NCBI RefSeq assembly: GCF_010499255.1
Contig: NZ_JAAGRN010000002.1
Coordinates: forward strand, 408,870 to 472,869
Direction of reading: 5' to 3'
From: Sheuella amnicola
GTDB lineage: Bacteria; Pseudomonadota; Gammaproteobacteria; Burkholderiales; Burkholderiaceae_B
DNA: 64,000 bases
The notes below the pieces were generated by a model. That model made no database searches. It worked only from the letters and a program-made list of their open reading frames with translations, and was not told the DNA's origin. Shown here in pieces: positions 12,224-21,029 of this stretch; positions within the stretch are counted from its first letter, which is position 1; each line of letters starts with the position of its first letter. A program made the translations under genes and the position numbers.

Positions 12224-13384
12224 TTAGTGCGTCGAGAAGATCAGGTCCCGATCAATTTCGGTCATATTGGCGACACCACTTAATTGCATCGTTCTGCTGA
12301 GCTCGTCCCGCAGGATTTCGATTGCACGCGTTGCACCGGGATAGCCGGCCGCGATCGCGCCGAATAGAGTGGCACGGCCGATCAGCACGCCTTGCGCACC
12401 CATCGCGCGCGCTTTAAGAATGTCGGATCCGCGTCGCACGCCCCCATCGACCAGCACGGGTACCTTCCCGCCTACCGCGCGGATAATTGCCGGCATGGCA
12501 TCCAGCGTGGCGGGCGAGCTATCCAGTTGGCGGCCTCCGTGGTTGGACACGACGATGGCGTCGATCCCCATCTCCGCCAGACGAGCGGCATCCGCAGGTT
12601 GCATCACGCCCTTGACGATCATTTTGCGCTTCCAGTTGTCGCGCATGATTTGCAACTGAGTCCAGTCAAACGCCGGGTCGTAGTTTTTGCCGACAGATGA
12701 AGCCAGCTTTTTGCCGCCGGGGTTGTCGCGCTTAATCTCTTTGATGTTCTCCATCTCCGGCACGCCTTTGAGCAACATGCCAAGCGACCAAAATGGTTTG
12801 GTCGCGAAGTCCAGCACATTTTTAGGCGTGTACTTGAAAGGGAACACCAGCTGGTTTCTGAAATCGCGTTCGCGCTTTCCACCTACTGGCAGATCAACCG
12901 TGATCATCAAGCCTTCATAGTCGGCCTCATGGGCGCGCGCAATCAATGCCGCGAGCTTTTCCTTGTTGGCCAGGATGTAAGCCTGAAACCACAGCCTGCC
13001 CGGTGCGGCATCCGCAAGCGCTTCGATCGTTGTCGTGGCCGAGGTCGATAACGTGTACGGAATGCCCGCAGCGGCAGCGGCCTGAGCGATGGCGATGTCT
13101 GCGCCATGTCGACCGAAGTTCGCCGCGCCTGTTGGGGCAATCGCAAGCGGCATCGCCGATTTCGCGCCGACGAAGTCGCAAGATAAATCAACCCTGGACA
13201 CATCGTTGAGCGCTTTGGGCAGAACGCGTACACGCTGAAACGCTGCGAGATTGTCGCGCAACGCGATCTCGTCTTCTGCACCACCGTCGAAAAAATCGAA
13301 AATCGCGCGCGGCAACCGCCTGCGCGACATTTCTCTCAAGTCGGCAATGCTAAATGCACGCGATGCTTTTTCGGCAAGACTCAT
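12224..13384 (-). CDS. FMN-dependent alpha-hydroxy-acid dehydrogenase (LldD/mandelate dehydrogenase family)
   Basis: 386-residue TIM-barrel flavoprotein that oxidises a 2-hydroxy acid to a 2-oxo acid. Family residues are present: the N-terminal DFFDGGAEDE, LAIAPTG at FMN, WFQAYI, K258 in MIVKGV, catalytic H282 and R285 in SNHGGRQLD, and DGGVRRGSDI for the FMN phosphate. The N-terminal half resembles L-lactate and mandelate dehydrogenases; which substrate it uses is not determinable. It follows a Bug receptor gene by 9 bp and a TauD-type dioxygenase gene, all on the minus strand, so it probably oxidises a hydroxy acid taken up or made by that operon. Confidence 0.9.
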   Translation of the reverse strand: MSLAEKASRAFSIADLREMSRRRLPRAIFDFFDGGAEDEIALRDNLAAFQRVRVLPKALNDVSRVDLSCDFVGAKSAMPLAIAPTGAANFGRHGADIAIAQAAAAAGIPYTLSTSATTTIEALADAAPGRLWFQAYILANKEKLAALIARAHEADYEGLMITVDLPVGGKRERDFRNQLVFPFKYTPKNVLDFATKPFWSLGMLLKGVPEMENIKEIKRDNPGGKKLASSVGKNYDPAFDWTQLQIMRDNWKRKMIVKGVMQPADAARLAEMGIDAIVVSNHGGRQLDSSPATLDAMPAIIRAVGGKVPVLVDGGVRRGSDILKARAMGAQGVLIGRATLFGAIAAGYPGATRAIEILRDELSRTMQLSGVANMTEIDRDLIFSTH

Positions 13385-13393
13385 TTCGACTGA

Positions 13394-14401
13394 TTATTCC
13401 GCAGTGATTCCCGAGGCTTCGATCACTTTGGCCCAGCGAGCCTGATCCTTGACCAGAAACTCCCTGAATTGTTCTGGTGTATCCCCCACCGGTATTGCGC
13501 CTAACTCCTTGAGTCGTTTTTGAACTTCAGGAAGATTCAATGCTTGCACCATGGCGACATTCAACTTGTCTACGATTGGTTTGGGCGTGTTGGCCGGCGC
13601 CAGCATGCCGACCCATGGGGCGGTTTGTTCAAAGCCTGGAAATCCGGACGAATCCATCGTCGGCACTCCCGGGAAGTCTTCCATTGGTTTGGCCGAACCC
13701 ACCGCCAGCACCCGAATCCGTTTGTCGTTGACATGATTGGCAATGCCGATGCTCGGGTAGAACATGAACGACACGCGACCGGCCATCACTTCGGTCAAAG
13801 CAGGCGCATTGCCGCGAAACGGCACGTGCAGCATTTTGGTGCCGGATTGCGTTGCCATCATCGCGGCGGCCAGATGGGCGGATCCACCATTGCCGGCTGA
13901 GCCGTAGCTCACGTTGTCAGGCGTGCTCTTGGCTTTGGCAACCAGTTCCTGCAAAGTTTTAAACGGCGAGTCATAGGAAGTGACCAGTACCAATGGCAGA
14001 TTGGCCGCAAGCGAGATGGGGGCGAAATCTTTCAGAGGATCGTAATCGGCTTTTTCGTTGAGCAACAAGCGGTTCACGTTGTGCGACAAGGAGGCGAACA
14101 GCACTGTGTAGCCATCCGGTTTTGCTTTGGCGACTTCTTTCGTTGCGATAAGCGAGTTCGCTCCGGTACGGTTTTCGACGACCACGGTTTGACCGAGTGA
14201 TGCCGACATGTGCTGCGCCAGAATGCGGCCGATGACATCGGTTGGTCCGCCGGCGGCAAAGCCGATGACCATCTTGATGTTCTGGGTAGGGTAGTTTGGT
14301 GCCTGGGCGAAGGAGGCCGTAGCCGTTACGCCCAATATGGATGCGCCAAGCGCGATATTGCGACAAAGTTTTTTTGTCGCAATCAAAAAAGATGCGTTCA
14401 T
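13394..14401 (-). CDS. Tripartite tricarboxylate transporter substrate-binding protein (Bug/TctC family)
   Basis: 335-residue periplasmic receptor. The signal peptide (KKLCRNIALGASILGVTATASFAQA) ends near residue 33. Conserved Bug motifs follow: YPTQNIKMVIGFAAGGPTDVIGRIL, VVENRTGANS, AKAKPDGYTVL, and later VPFRGNAPALTEVMAGRVSFMF. This family binds small carboxylates or related solutes, usually through a bound water bridging a carboxylate. No TctA or TctB membrane partner lies nearby, which is common for Bug genes of Alcaligenaceae. It sits between a dioxygenase gene (76 bp upstream) and a hydroxy-acid dehydrogenase gene (9 bp downstream), so the ligand is likely the pathway substrate. Confidence 0.92.
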   Translation of the reverse strand: MNASFLIATKKLCRNIALGASILGVTATASFAQAPNYPTQNIKMVIGFAAGGPTDVIGRILAQHMSASLGQTVVVENRTGANSLIATKEVAKAKPDGYTVLFASLSHNVNRLLLNEKADYDPLKDFAPISLAANLPLVLVTSYDSPFKTLQELVAKAKSTPDNVSYGSAGNGGSAHLAAAMMATQSGTKMLHVPFRGNAPALTEVMAGRVSFMFYPSIGIANHVNDKRIRVLAVGSAKPMEDFPGVPTMDSSGFPGFEQTAPWVGMLAPANTPKPIVDKLNVAMVQALNLPEVQKRLKELGAIPVGDTPEQFREFLVKDQARWAKVIEASGITAE

Positions 14402-14477
14402 GGATGATTTCTCCAGTTTGAATTCGTACGCAAGATTAGCAGGGTGACTGCCATCCTGGTCTGCAGACTTTCCCTGA

Positions 14478-15356
14478 TCAGGCCGCCTGTGGAAAGTAGC
14501 GGTCCGCCATGACCTGACAGCGTTTGATGTAGCGAGGCTCGTCAGGCTTATAGTCGGCGATCGCGTTGTGGATCGTACCCATGTTGTCCCACATCAGGAC
14601 ATCGCCCTCTGTCCAGCGGTGACGGTAGCGAAACTGGGGCTGCAACTGATGCTCGAACAAAAACGCCAGAATGCGGTCGCTTTCTTCCTCGGGCAGCTCA
14701 TTGATCCGGATTGAATAGCCCGGGTTGGCGTAAAGCACCTTCTCGCCGGTGATCGGGTGGGTCAGAAAGATCGGGTGCGACACGGGGGGTTTGGCTTTAC
14801 GCTGTTCTTCGGTTAGCGGTGCCCGCGTGCTTCCGGGTTGTTTGCGCATGTTTTCCCAGAACTTGTTGAAGTCATGCAAAACAGTCATGCCATCGAGTTT
14901 TGTTTTCAGGTCTTCGGGCAAGGCCAGGTAGGCGGCCCGCATGTTGGAAAACTCCGTGCTGCCCAAAGGCTCGCCGTTGCGACGTGGAATCTCGATGCCG
15001 TACAGAACGTTCGTGAAAGCGATCATCTTGCTGTAAGACATATCCGTGTGCCAGTCCTGACCTGCATCCCCCAAGCCGATCGGCTTGCCGTCGACTTTCT
15101 TGTTGGACAAAATCATCACCTCGGGCAGGCCCGGCTCCTGATAGACGTTGGCCACATTGATTTCGAGGCTACCGAAATTCGAGCTGTAATCCTTGAGCTG
15201 TTGGCTACTGAGCTGCTGTTTCGGAAAACACAGCACACCATATTTGCCGAGCAAACCTTCGATGGTTTTATAGTTTTCGGCGCTCAGTGGCTGGGACAAG
15301 TCGATGTTTTCGACACGGGCGCCCAGGCCCTGTCCGCTAGGTGTCACGTTGATCAT
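14478..15356 (-). CDS. TauD/TfdA-family Fe(II)/2-oxoglutarate-dependent dioxygenase
   Basis: 292-residue non-haem iron dioxygenase. The facial triad is visible as H103-x-D105 in DWHTDMSY and the distal H263 in WDNMGTIHNAI. The 2-oxoglutarate-binding arginines lie just after (R275/R279). Family members hydroxylate sulfonates, aryloxyalkanoates, carnitine precursors and similar small acids and couple this to oxidation of 2-oxoglutarate to succinate. It is the first gene of a minus-strand set with a Bug receptor and an FMN dehydrogenase, and diverges from a LysR gene. Substrate unknown; the genes together suggest hydroxylation of an imported acid. Confidence 0.9.
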   Translation of the reverse strand: MINVTPSGQGLGARVENIDLSQPLSAENYKTIEGLLGKYGVLCFPKQQLSSQQLKDYSSNFGSLEINVANVYQEPGLPEVMILSNKKVDGKPIGLGDAGQDWHTDMSYSKMIAFTNVLYGIEIPRRNGEPLGSTEFSNMRAAYLALPEDLKTKLDGMTVLHDFNKFWENMRKQPGSTRAPLTEEQRKAKPPVSHPIFLTHPITGEKVLYANPGYSIRINELPEEESDRILAFLFEHQLQPQFRYRHRWTEGDVLMWDNMGTIHNAIADYKPDEPRYIKRCQVMADRYFPQAA

Positions 15357-15485
15357 GTTTATCTCCTCGCAGCAGGTGACTGGGTGGCGGGCAGGCCTGC
15401 AATGATTTCAGAAGTATTGTTTTCAAAAGATCACGGAGTCTATCGAGTTCTGGATCTTTAGAATAGAATCAAATCGTGAAATCAA

Positions 15486-15504
15486 TGTTTCCATATTAGA
15501 AACA
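15486..15504. promoter_or_regulatory. Candidate LysR-type regulator binding dyad
   Basis: A perfect 6-bp inverted repeat, TGTTTC and GAAACA, separated by 7 bp, lies 13 bp before the lysR start in the 161-bp gap between the divergent dioxygenase and lysR genes. The arrangement is like the T-N11-A interrupted dyads bound by LysR regulators (the TTTC-N7-GAAA core). Its place next to the lysR start fits an autorepression/activation site. This is inferred from symmetry and position only. Confidence 0.45.
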
Positions 15505-15517
15505 ATTCAGGCTAAAA

Positions 15518-16456
15518 ATGGACAAACTCAAGGCAATCGAGATTTTTATCGAAGTGGCCCAGGGACTCAGTTTTTCGGGGGCGGCCCAGCGTCTGGGGAT
15601 GGCCAAAGGCAACGTGACCAAACACATCGCCTGGCTGGAGCAAAATCTGGGTGTGCAATTACTCACGCGCACCACCAAAAGCGTCAGCTTGACCGAGTCC
15701 GGCCTGTCTTTGCTGGAAAACGGCCGCGAGTTATTGGATCGGGCTGAAAAAGTGGACAATGCGGTCCGCCAGTCCGTCAAACAAACTAAAGGTATTTTGC
15801 GCCTGGGCGCCCCGCCCTCGTTTGGCGCGTTTCACCTGGTCCCCATCATCACCGCCTTTTCGTCCGCGCATCCCGACATTCAGGTCGTGTTGTATCTGGA
15901 TGATGGCCGCACCGACCTGGTCGCCGAAGGTCTGGATATGTCAGTGCGAATCGCTTCGTCGCTCAAAGACACCAGCCAGGTTGCGCACAAGCTGGCAGTT
16001 GTTCCGCAGTTGCTGGTCGCATCGCCCGAGTATCTGAAGCGACGCGGGATGCCTGCTGATGTGGCCGATTTGGCCAATCATGATTGCATGGTTCATGCAT
16101 TGAAATCGCCGACCAACATTTGGAATTTTGACGGACCGGCACCGCTCAATGCAAAACACTCGGTGCGAGTGCGGGGCACGATTCGGGCCAATTACGGCGA
16201 CCCCCTGCGCCATGCCGCGATACTCGGACACGGGATATCCATGCACCCAACCTACATGGTGATGCAGGATATCCAGGCAGGGCGGCTACAGACGGTTTTG
16301 CCCGAATTTCGGCCCAGCGGGGTGGATATTTATGCCGTTTTCCCGAGCCGCAAGAACCTGCCAGTCAGGGTTCGGACGTTTCTGGACTTTTTGAGGCAAT
16401 GGTTTCGCGAACCGGGTTGGGATGTTTACAAAAATCTGCCTTACACTGCTCCCTAA
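15518..16456 (+). CDS. LysR-family transcriptional regulator
   Basis: 312-residue regulator. The winged HTH fills residues 1-60 (MDKLKAIEIFIEVAQGLSFS, then GAAQRLGMAKGNVTKHIAWLE ... LLTRTTKSVSLTESG). A periplasmic-binding-like effector domain follows from about residue 90. It is divergent from the dioxygenase/Bug/dehydrogenase operon and most probably controls it, with an acid pathway intermediate as co-inducer. A short dyad at 15486-15504 is the likely binding site. Length and domain order match the family. Confidence 0.92.
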   Translation: MDKLKAIEIFIEVAQGLSFSGAAQRLGMAKGNVTKHIAWLEQNLGVQLLTRTTKSVSLTESGLSLLENGRELLDRAEKVDNAVRQSVKQTKGILRLGAPPSFGAFHLVPIITAFSSAHPDIQVVLYLDDGRTDLVAEGLDMSVRIASSLKDTSQVAHKLAVVPQLLVASPEYLKRRGMPADVADLANHDCMVHALKSPTNIWNFDGPAPLNAKHSVRVRGTIRANYGDPLRHAAILGHGISMHPTYMVMQDIQAGRLQTVLPEFRPSGVDIYAVFPSRKNLPVRVRTFLDFLRQWFREPGWDVYKNLPYTAP

Positions 16457-16566
16457 TGCGTAGTTTTGCGTCTGGCAGGATTTTGCCAACCGGACAATGA
16501 TGGCGCCTCGTACGGCCCGGTATCGGGCTATTGTTAAACATATGGATATTTGATACGGAGATCGGC

Positions 16567-17040
16567 ATGGCATCGGTCAATAAAGTAATTCTGGTTGGCA
16601 ACCTTGGGCGCGATCCTGAAGTGCGTTACGGCGCGGATGGCGGTTCGGCGATTTGCAACGTGTCCATCGCGACCACCAGCAACTGGAAGGATAAAAACAC
16701 CGGCGAGCGCCGCGAAGAAACCGAATGGCATCGCGTGGTGTTCTACAACCGCTTGGCTGAAATTGCCGGTGAATACCTCAAAAAGGGCCGTCCAGTCTAT
16801 ATCGAGGGTCGCCTGAAGACCCGCAAGTGGCAAAACAAGGAAGGCGTCGATCAGTACACCACCGAAATCATTGCCGACCAGATGCAGATGCTAGGTGGAC
16901 GTGATGGAGCTGAAGGTGGCATGGGCGGCGGCGAAAGTCAGGCCCCCCGCCAGGTACGCGTACCTCAGGCCCAGCGCCCTGCCGCACCTGCTGCGCCTGC
17001 CGCCAATCTGGCTGATATGGATGATGACATTCCCTTCTGA
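16567..17040 (+). CDS. ssb: Single-stranded DNA-binding protein
   Basis: 157-residue SSB. The OB-fold starts [20 protein letters not shown] and continues through [12 protein letters not shown] and [21 protein letters not shown] Gly/Gln/Pro/Ala-rich linker leads to the acidic tip DMDDDIPF that recruits repair and replication proteins. The ATG at 16567 is chosen because the SSB core starts there; an upstream in-frame ATG at 16531 would add 12 unrelated residues. It covers single-stranded DNA in replication, recombination and repair. A strong intrinsic terminator follows at 17098. Confidence 0.97.
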   Translation: MASVNKVILVGNLGRDPEVRYGADGGSAICNVSIATTSNWKDKNTGERREETEWHRVVFYNRLAEIAGEYLKKGRPVYIEGRLKTRKWQNKEGVDQYTTEIIADQMQMLGGRDGAEGGMGGGESQAPRQVRVPQAQRPAAPAAPAANLADMDDDIPF

Positions 17041-17097
17041 CCAATCCGGCGCATCCTAGCGATCGAACAGGTCAACTTGCCAGATGCAATGATTTTG

Positions 17098-17131
17098 AAA
17101 CCCGATGTAACGAACGTTCATCGGGTTTTTT
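17098..17131 (+). terminator. Rho-independent terminator of ssb
   Basis: Perfect 10-bp stem AAACCCGATG / CATCGGGTTT with an 11-base loop, followed directly by a run of T (TTTTTT including stem bases), 58 bp after the ssb stop. This is a classical intrinsic terminator. Confidence 0.85.
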
Positions 17132-17209
17132 CATGGTTGATGCCATAAACCTTTATAGTTCAGAATTCGAACAATAAAAATTATAAAAATCCTCACGGAG
17201 ACTTCTTGA

Positions 17210-18157
17210 ATGCTTAAAAGACCCTATGGCTTGGCTGTCGCCCAACTTGGTCCGATACAGCCTCAGGATACGCGTGCCCAATGCGTTGCGCGCTTGCTCG
17301 AAATGATGCGTGAAGCGGCCTCGCGCGGTGCAAAGCTGGTGGTGTTCCCCGAGCTGGCGCTGACGACTTTTTTTCCGCGCTATTGGATGAACGAACAGGA
17401 GGCGGAGCAGCGCTATTTCGAGGCCAGCATGCCCGGGCCTGAAACTGCGATTCTGTTCGAGACGGCGCGTAAGCTGGGTATTGGCTTCTATCTTGGTTAT
17501 GCTGAACTGACTAAAGATGGTCGCCGCTTCAACACCGCAGTGTTGGTGGATGCGCAGGCCAACATCGTTGGACGCTACCGCAAGATTCATTTGCCGGGCC
17601 ACAGCGATCACAAACCTAAAGCGCCTTTTCAGCACCTGGAAAAAAAGTACTTCGAAGTTGGTAACGAGGGTTTCAAGGTGTGGGACACCAAAGAAGCCAA
17701 GATTGGCATGTGTATTTGCAACGACCGTCGGTGGCCGGAGACTTGGCGCGTGATGGGGTTGCAGGGGGCCGAAATCGTCGCACTCGGTTACAACACGCCT
17801 TCAGTCAATATCCACTGGCCGGAACCTCCGCATTTGCGTATGTTCCATCATTTGCTGACTTTGCAGGCCGCAGCCTATCAGAATGCGGTCTGGGTAGCCG
17901 CCTCAGCGAAAGCAGGCGTCGAGGATGGCAGCCACCTGATTGGTGGATCGGCGATCGTCGCACCAAGTGGAGAAATTGTCGCGCAAGCGCAAGGCGAGGG
18001 TGACGAGGTGATTTTCTGTCAGGCCGATCTGGCGATGGGAGACACTTTTAAACAGCACGTCTTTAACTTCGCCGCACATCGCCGTCCGGAGCACTATCGC
18101 CTGATCATTGATCGCGTAGGTGCCGGCTCGACAATGGGTGCGCCGCCAACAGACTGA
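17210..18157 (+). CDS. Nitrilase-superfamily amidohydrolase, N-carbamoyl-D-amino-acid hydrolase-like
   Basis: 315-residue C-N hydrolase with the Glu-Lys-Cys triad at E48 (VVFPELALTTF), K125 (YRKIHLPGH) and C170 in CICNDRRWPETWRVMG. The motif around the cysteine and the FPRYW, HLRMFHH and AAAYQN segments are those of N-carbamoyl-D-amino acid amidohydrolases (about 304 residues), which release a D-amino acid, CO2 and ammonia. A related ureido or amide substrate is equally possible. ACGGAG precedes the ATG. It leads a plus-strand set with an IlvD/Edd dehydratase (76 bp downstream) and a Bug receptor, so a catabolic role on an imported nitrogen compound is likely. Confidence 0.85.
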   Translation: MLKRPYGLAVAQLGPIQPQDTRAQCVARLLEMMREAASRGAKLVVFPELALTTFFPRYWMNEQEAEQRYFEASMPGPETAILFETARKLGIGFYLGYAELTKDGRRFNTAVLVDAQANIVGRYRKIHLPGHSDHKPKAPFQHLEKKYFEVGNEGFKVWDTKEAKIGMCICNDRRWPETWRVMGLQGAEIVALGYNTPSVNIHWPEPPHLRMFHHLLTLQAAAYQNAVWVAASAKAGVEDGSHLIGGSAIVAPSGEIVAQAQGEGDEVIFCQADLAMGDTFKQHVFNFAAHRRPEHYRLIIDRVGAGSTMGAPPTD

Positions 18158-18233
18158 TGCACAGTAACCTGGCGCGTGACGCTATTTCAGACTAACCAAG
18201 ACAAAACTCAGAGCAGATCAAGGCAAGCACAAA

Positions 18234-19997
18234 ATGTCGGACTCAGATAAATCAGTACAAGGCCACGATATCAATCCGGCCGCAAACCAGGATGGCATGT
18301 CCAAAGGGCTGACCAATTATGGCGATCGCGGCTTTTCATTATTTTTGCGTAAAGCATTCATCAAGGGCGCAGGCTATACCGATCGCGCGCTCGATCGTCC
18401 CGTCATCGGCATCACCAATACCGGCAGCGCCTACAACCCCTGCCATGGCAATATGCCCCAATTGATGGAAGCGGTTAAACGCGGCATCATGATGGCGGGT
18501 GGTTTGCCGATGGATTTTCCGACCATTTCGATTCACGAAAGCTTTTCGCAACCGAACAGCATGTTCATGCGCAACTTGATGTCGATGGACACGGAAGAAA
18601 TGCTGCGTGCTGCGCCCATGGATGCAGTGGTATTGATAGGCGGTTGCGACAAGACCGTACCGGCGCAGCTGATGGGGGCTGCCTCGGCAGGCCTGCCGGC
18701 CGTGCAATTGATTACCGGATCCATGCTGACCGGCTCGCATCGCAGCGAGCGCGTCGGCGCTTGCACCGATTGCCGTCGATATTGGGGCAAATTCCGTGCT
18801 GAAGAGATTGATGCCGAAGAAATTGCCGAGGTGAATAGTCAGCTGGTCGCAAGCGTCGGTACCTGCTCGGTCATGGGAACCGCCAGCACGATGGCATGTA
18901 TCGCCGAAGCGCTCGGCATGACAGTGCCGGGCGGCGCATCGCCACCGGCAGTGACGGCTGACCGCATGCGCGTAGCCGAGCAAAGCGGCGCGCTAGCGGT
19001 CGAGATTGCACGCAAGCGACTGGGTATCGATCAGATCCTGACCGCCAAAGCGTTCGAAAACGCCATGCGCGTGTTGCTGTCTATTGGTGGATCGACCAAT
19101 GGCATCGTCCATTTGACTGCGATCGCCGGGCGCATGGGCTTTGAAATCGACCTGAAGGCACTGGACCGCATGGGACGTGAAACGCCCGTGCTGCTGGATC
19201 TGAAACCATCGGGCGATCATTACATGGAAGACTTCCACGCAGCTGGTGGCATGGCGACCCTGTTGCGCGAGCTCAAGCCCTTGTTGCATCTGGATGCGAT
19301 GACTGTGACTGGTCGCACGCTGGGTGAAGAGATCGAACGCGCCGGCCCGGGGTTTAAACAAGACGTGATTCGCAGTGCGAGCAACCCGATTTATCCGCAA
19401 GGCGGCATTGCCGTGCTTGAGGGCAACCTTGCACCTGGGGGTGCGATCATCAAGCAATCGGCTGCGCATCCAAAACTGATGGAGCATGAAGGCCGCGCAG
19501 TCGTGTTCGAAAACCTCGAAGACATGGCCAACCGTATTGATTCGCCGGATCTCGATGTGAATGCGGAAGATATTCTGGTTCTTAAAAACATCGGCCCCAA
19601 GGGCGCGGCCATGCCCGAAGCCGGATACATGCCGATCCCCAGAAAGCTGGCTAAAGCGGGCGTCAAAGATATTGTCCGCATTTCCGACGGCCGCATGAGT
19701 GGCACCGCGTTTGGCACAATCGTTCTGCATGTGACCCCCGAGTCGGCAGTCGGTGGCCCGCTTGCCTACGTTCAAAATGGCGACAGAATTCGCTTAAGCG
19801 TGGCCAATCGCGAACTATCGTTGCTGGTTAGTGCCGAGGAGCTTGCACGCAGGGCTAGTCAGAAGAAAGTTGAAACCCCCACTGCGCAGCGCGGTTACCG
19901 CAAACTATTTTTGGAAAGCGTGACACAGGCGGATCAAGGCGTGGATTTCGACTTTTTGATGCCTCCCATGACGGGCGGCAAGATTCCGAAAAAATGA
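18234..19997 (+). CDS. IlvD/Edd-family dehydratase (Fe-S), probably sugar-acid type
   Basis: 587-residue dehydratase. Three cysteines that would hold the Fe-S cluster are C70 in YNPCHGNM, C138 in IGGCDKTVPAQ and C211 in SVGTCSVMGTAST. The C-terminal domain carries RISDGRMSGTAFGTIVLHVTPE. Members remove water from dihydroxy acids: dihydroxyisovalerate (IlvD), 6-phosphogluconate (Edd), or L-arabonate/D-xylonate. The GACTDCRRYWGKFRAEEID insertion points to the branch related to pentonate dehydratases rather than to housekeeping IlvD, but automatic annotation would often say dihydroxy-acid dehydratase. Flanked by an N-carbamoyl hydrolase-like gene and, 12 bp downstream, a Bug receptor. Confidence 0.85.
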   Translation: MSDSDKSVQGHDINPAANQDGMSKGLTNYGDRGFSLFLRKAFIKGAGYTDRALDRPVIGITNTGSAYNPCHGNMPQLMEAVKRGIMMAGGLPMDFPTISIHESFSQPNSMFMRNLMSMDTEEMLRAAPMDAVVLIGGCDKTVPAQLMGAASAGLPAVQLITGSMLTGSHRSERVGACTDCRRYWGKFRAEEIDAEEIAEVNSQLVASVGTCSVMGTASTMACIAEALGMTVPGGASPPAVTADRMRVAEQSGALAVEIARKRLGIDQILTAKAFENAMRVLLSIGGSTNGIVHLTAIAGRMGFEIDLKALDRMGRETPVLLDLKPSGDHYMEDFHAAGGMATLLRELKPLLHLDAMTVTGRTLGEEIERAGPGFKQDVIRSASNPIYPQGGIAVLEGNLAPGGAIIKQSAAHPKLMEHEGRAVVFENLEDMANRIDSPDLDVNAEDILVLKNIGPKGAAMPEAGYMPIPRKLAKAGVKDIVRISDGRMSGTAFGTIVLHVTPESAVGGPLAYVQNGDRIRLSVANRELSLLVSAEELARRASQKKVETPTAQRGYRKLFLESVTQADQGVDFDFLMPPMTGGKIPKK

Positions 19998-20009
19998 GAC
20001 CTTATTCAG

Positions 20010-21029
20010 ATGACCCAGATATTTAAAAACACTTCCATGCAAATGATTGCAATGTTCAAACGTTTTGCTGCTGCAGCTCTATTAATGGCCACGGCAGTAC
20101 CGCTTGCCGCGCACGCGCAACAAGCGACGAACTCGTATCCCGATCGCCCGATTAAACTCATCGTGCCGTTTGCCGCAGGCGGTCCGACCGACCTCGTAGC
20201 CCGCATCATGGCTAATGCGATGGAAAAGGATCTCAAGCAAGTCATCATCGTTGAGAACAAGCCCGGCGGTGGTTCGAACATCGGCACTGAAATCGTCGCA
20301 CGAGCCAAGCCCGATGGCTATACCTTGCTGCTCGGCACGATCGCCAACACCACCAACATGTCGATCTATAACAATTTGAACTACGACACCGAACGCGACT
20401 TTGTGCACATCACACAATTCATGTCTTCGCCAAGTGTGTTGGTCGTCAATCCATCGCTGCCGATCAAGAACCTTAAAGAATTGATCGCATATGCAAAGGC
20501 GAATCCGGGCAAATTGAGTTATGCCACGTCCGGTGCGGGTGGATCAACGCACTTCGCCGCCGAAATGCTGAGGTTGCGAACCGGTATCGATATCCTGCAT
20601 GTGCCTTACAAAGGGGCGGCTCCCGCGCTGAACGATGTTCTGGGCGGCAATGTGTCCATGGGCTTCATGACAACCGCAGGCGCATTGCCGAGTATTGCCG
20701 CAGGCAGATTGCGTCCCATCGCCGTGGCAGGGTTGACCAGGTTGCCGCAATTGCCGGATGTACCCACCATGGCTGAAGCAGGCATACCTGATTTCGAGGT
20801 CAGTTCATGGAATGGGTTGTTTGCCCCTGCCGGCACGCCACCCGCGATCGTTGCCAAATTATCGGCTGCCGCGCAAAAGGCATTGGCGCTGCCCGATGTT
20901 CAAAAGCAATTCGAACAGCATGCTGCGCAAGTGGTTGGCGGCTCACCCGAGCAGTTCAAGCAATACGTCAAAGCTGAAATCGAAAAGTGGCGCAGAGTAG
21001 CTGCTGCGGCCAATATCAAGATCAACTGA
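20010..21029 (+). CDS. Bug/TctC-family periplasmic substrate-binding protein
   Basis: 339-residue receptor. Several in-frame ATGs lie at the N-terminus (20010, 20037, 20043, 20052). The last gives the most compact signal peptide, MFKRFAAAALLMATAVPLAA, cleaved near AHA-QQA, so the true start may be 20052. Bug motifs follow: YPDRPIKLIVPFAAGGPTDLVARIM, VENKPGGGSNIGTEIVARAKPDGYTLL and VPYKGAAPALNDVLGG. It is the third gene of the hydrolase/dehydratase operon, with no TctAB partner, and presumably captures the carboxylate those enzymes act on. Confidence 0.92.
   Translation: MTQIFKNTSMQMIAMFKRFAAAALLMATAVPLAAHAQQATNSYPDRPIKLIVPFAAGGPTDLVARIMANAMEKDLKQVIIVENKPGGGSNIGTEIVARAKPDGYTLLLGTIANTTNMSIYNNLNYDTERDFVHITQFMSSPSVLVVNPSLPIKNLKELIAYAKANPGKLSYATSGAGGSTHFAAEMLRLRTGIDILHVPYKGAAPALNDVLGGNVSMGFMTTAGALPSIAAGRLRPIAVAGLTRLPQLPDVPTMAEAGIPDFEVSSWNGLFAPAGTPPAIVAKLSAAAQKALALPDVQKQFEQHAAQVVGGSPEQFKQYVKAEIEKWRRVAAAANIKIN

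Noticed and set aside
16457..16566. Small hairpins before ssb (TGGCA/TGCCA and GCCCG/CGGGC)
   Set aside because: Stems of five bases without T-runs are too weak to call a lysR terminator.
18993..19775. 260-residue open frame opposite the IlvD/Edd gene
   Set aside because: Shadow frame; no family features.
18234..19997. Housekeeping ilvD assignment
   Set aside because: The GACTDCRRYW region and catabolic neighbours fit the sugar-acid dehydratase branch better; no branched-chain amino-acid genes are adjacent.
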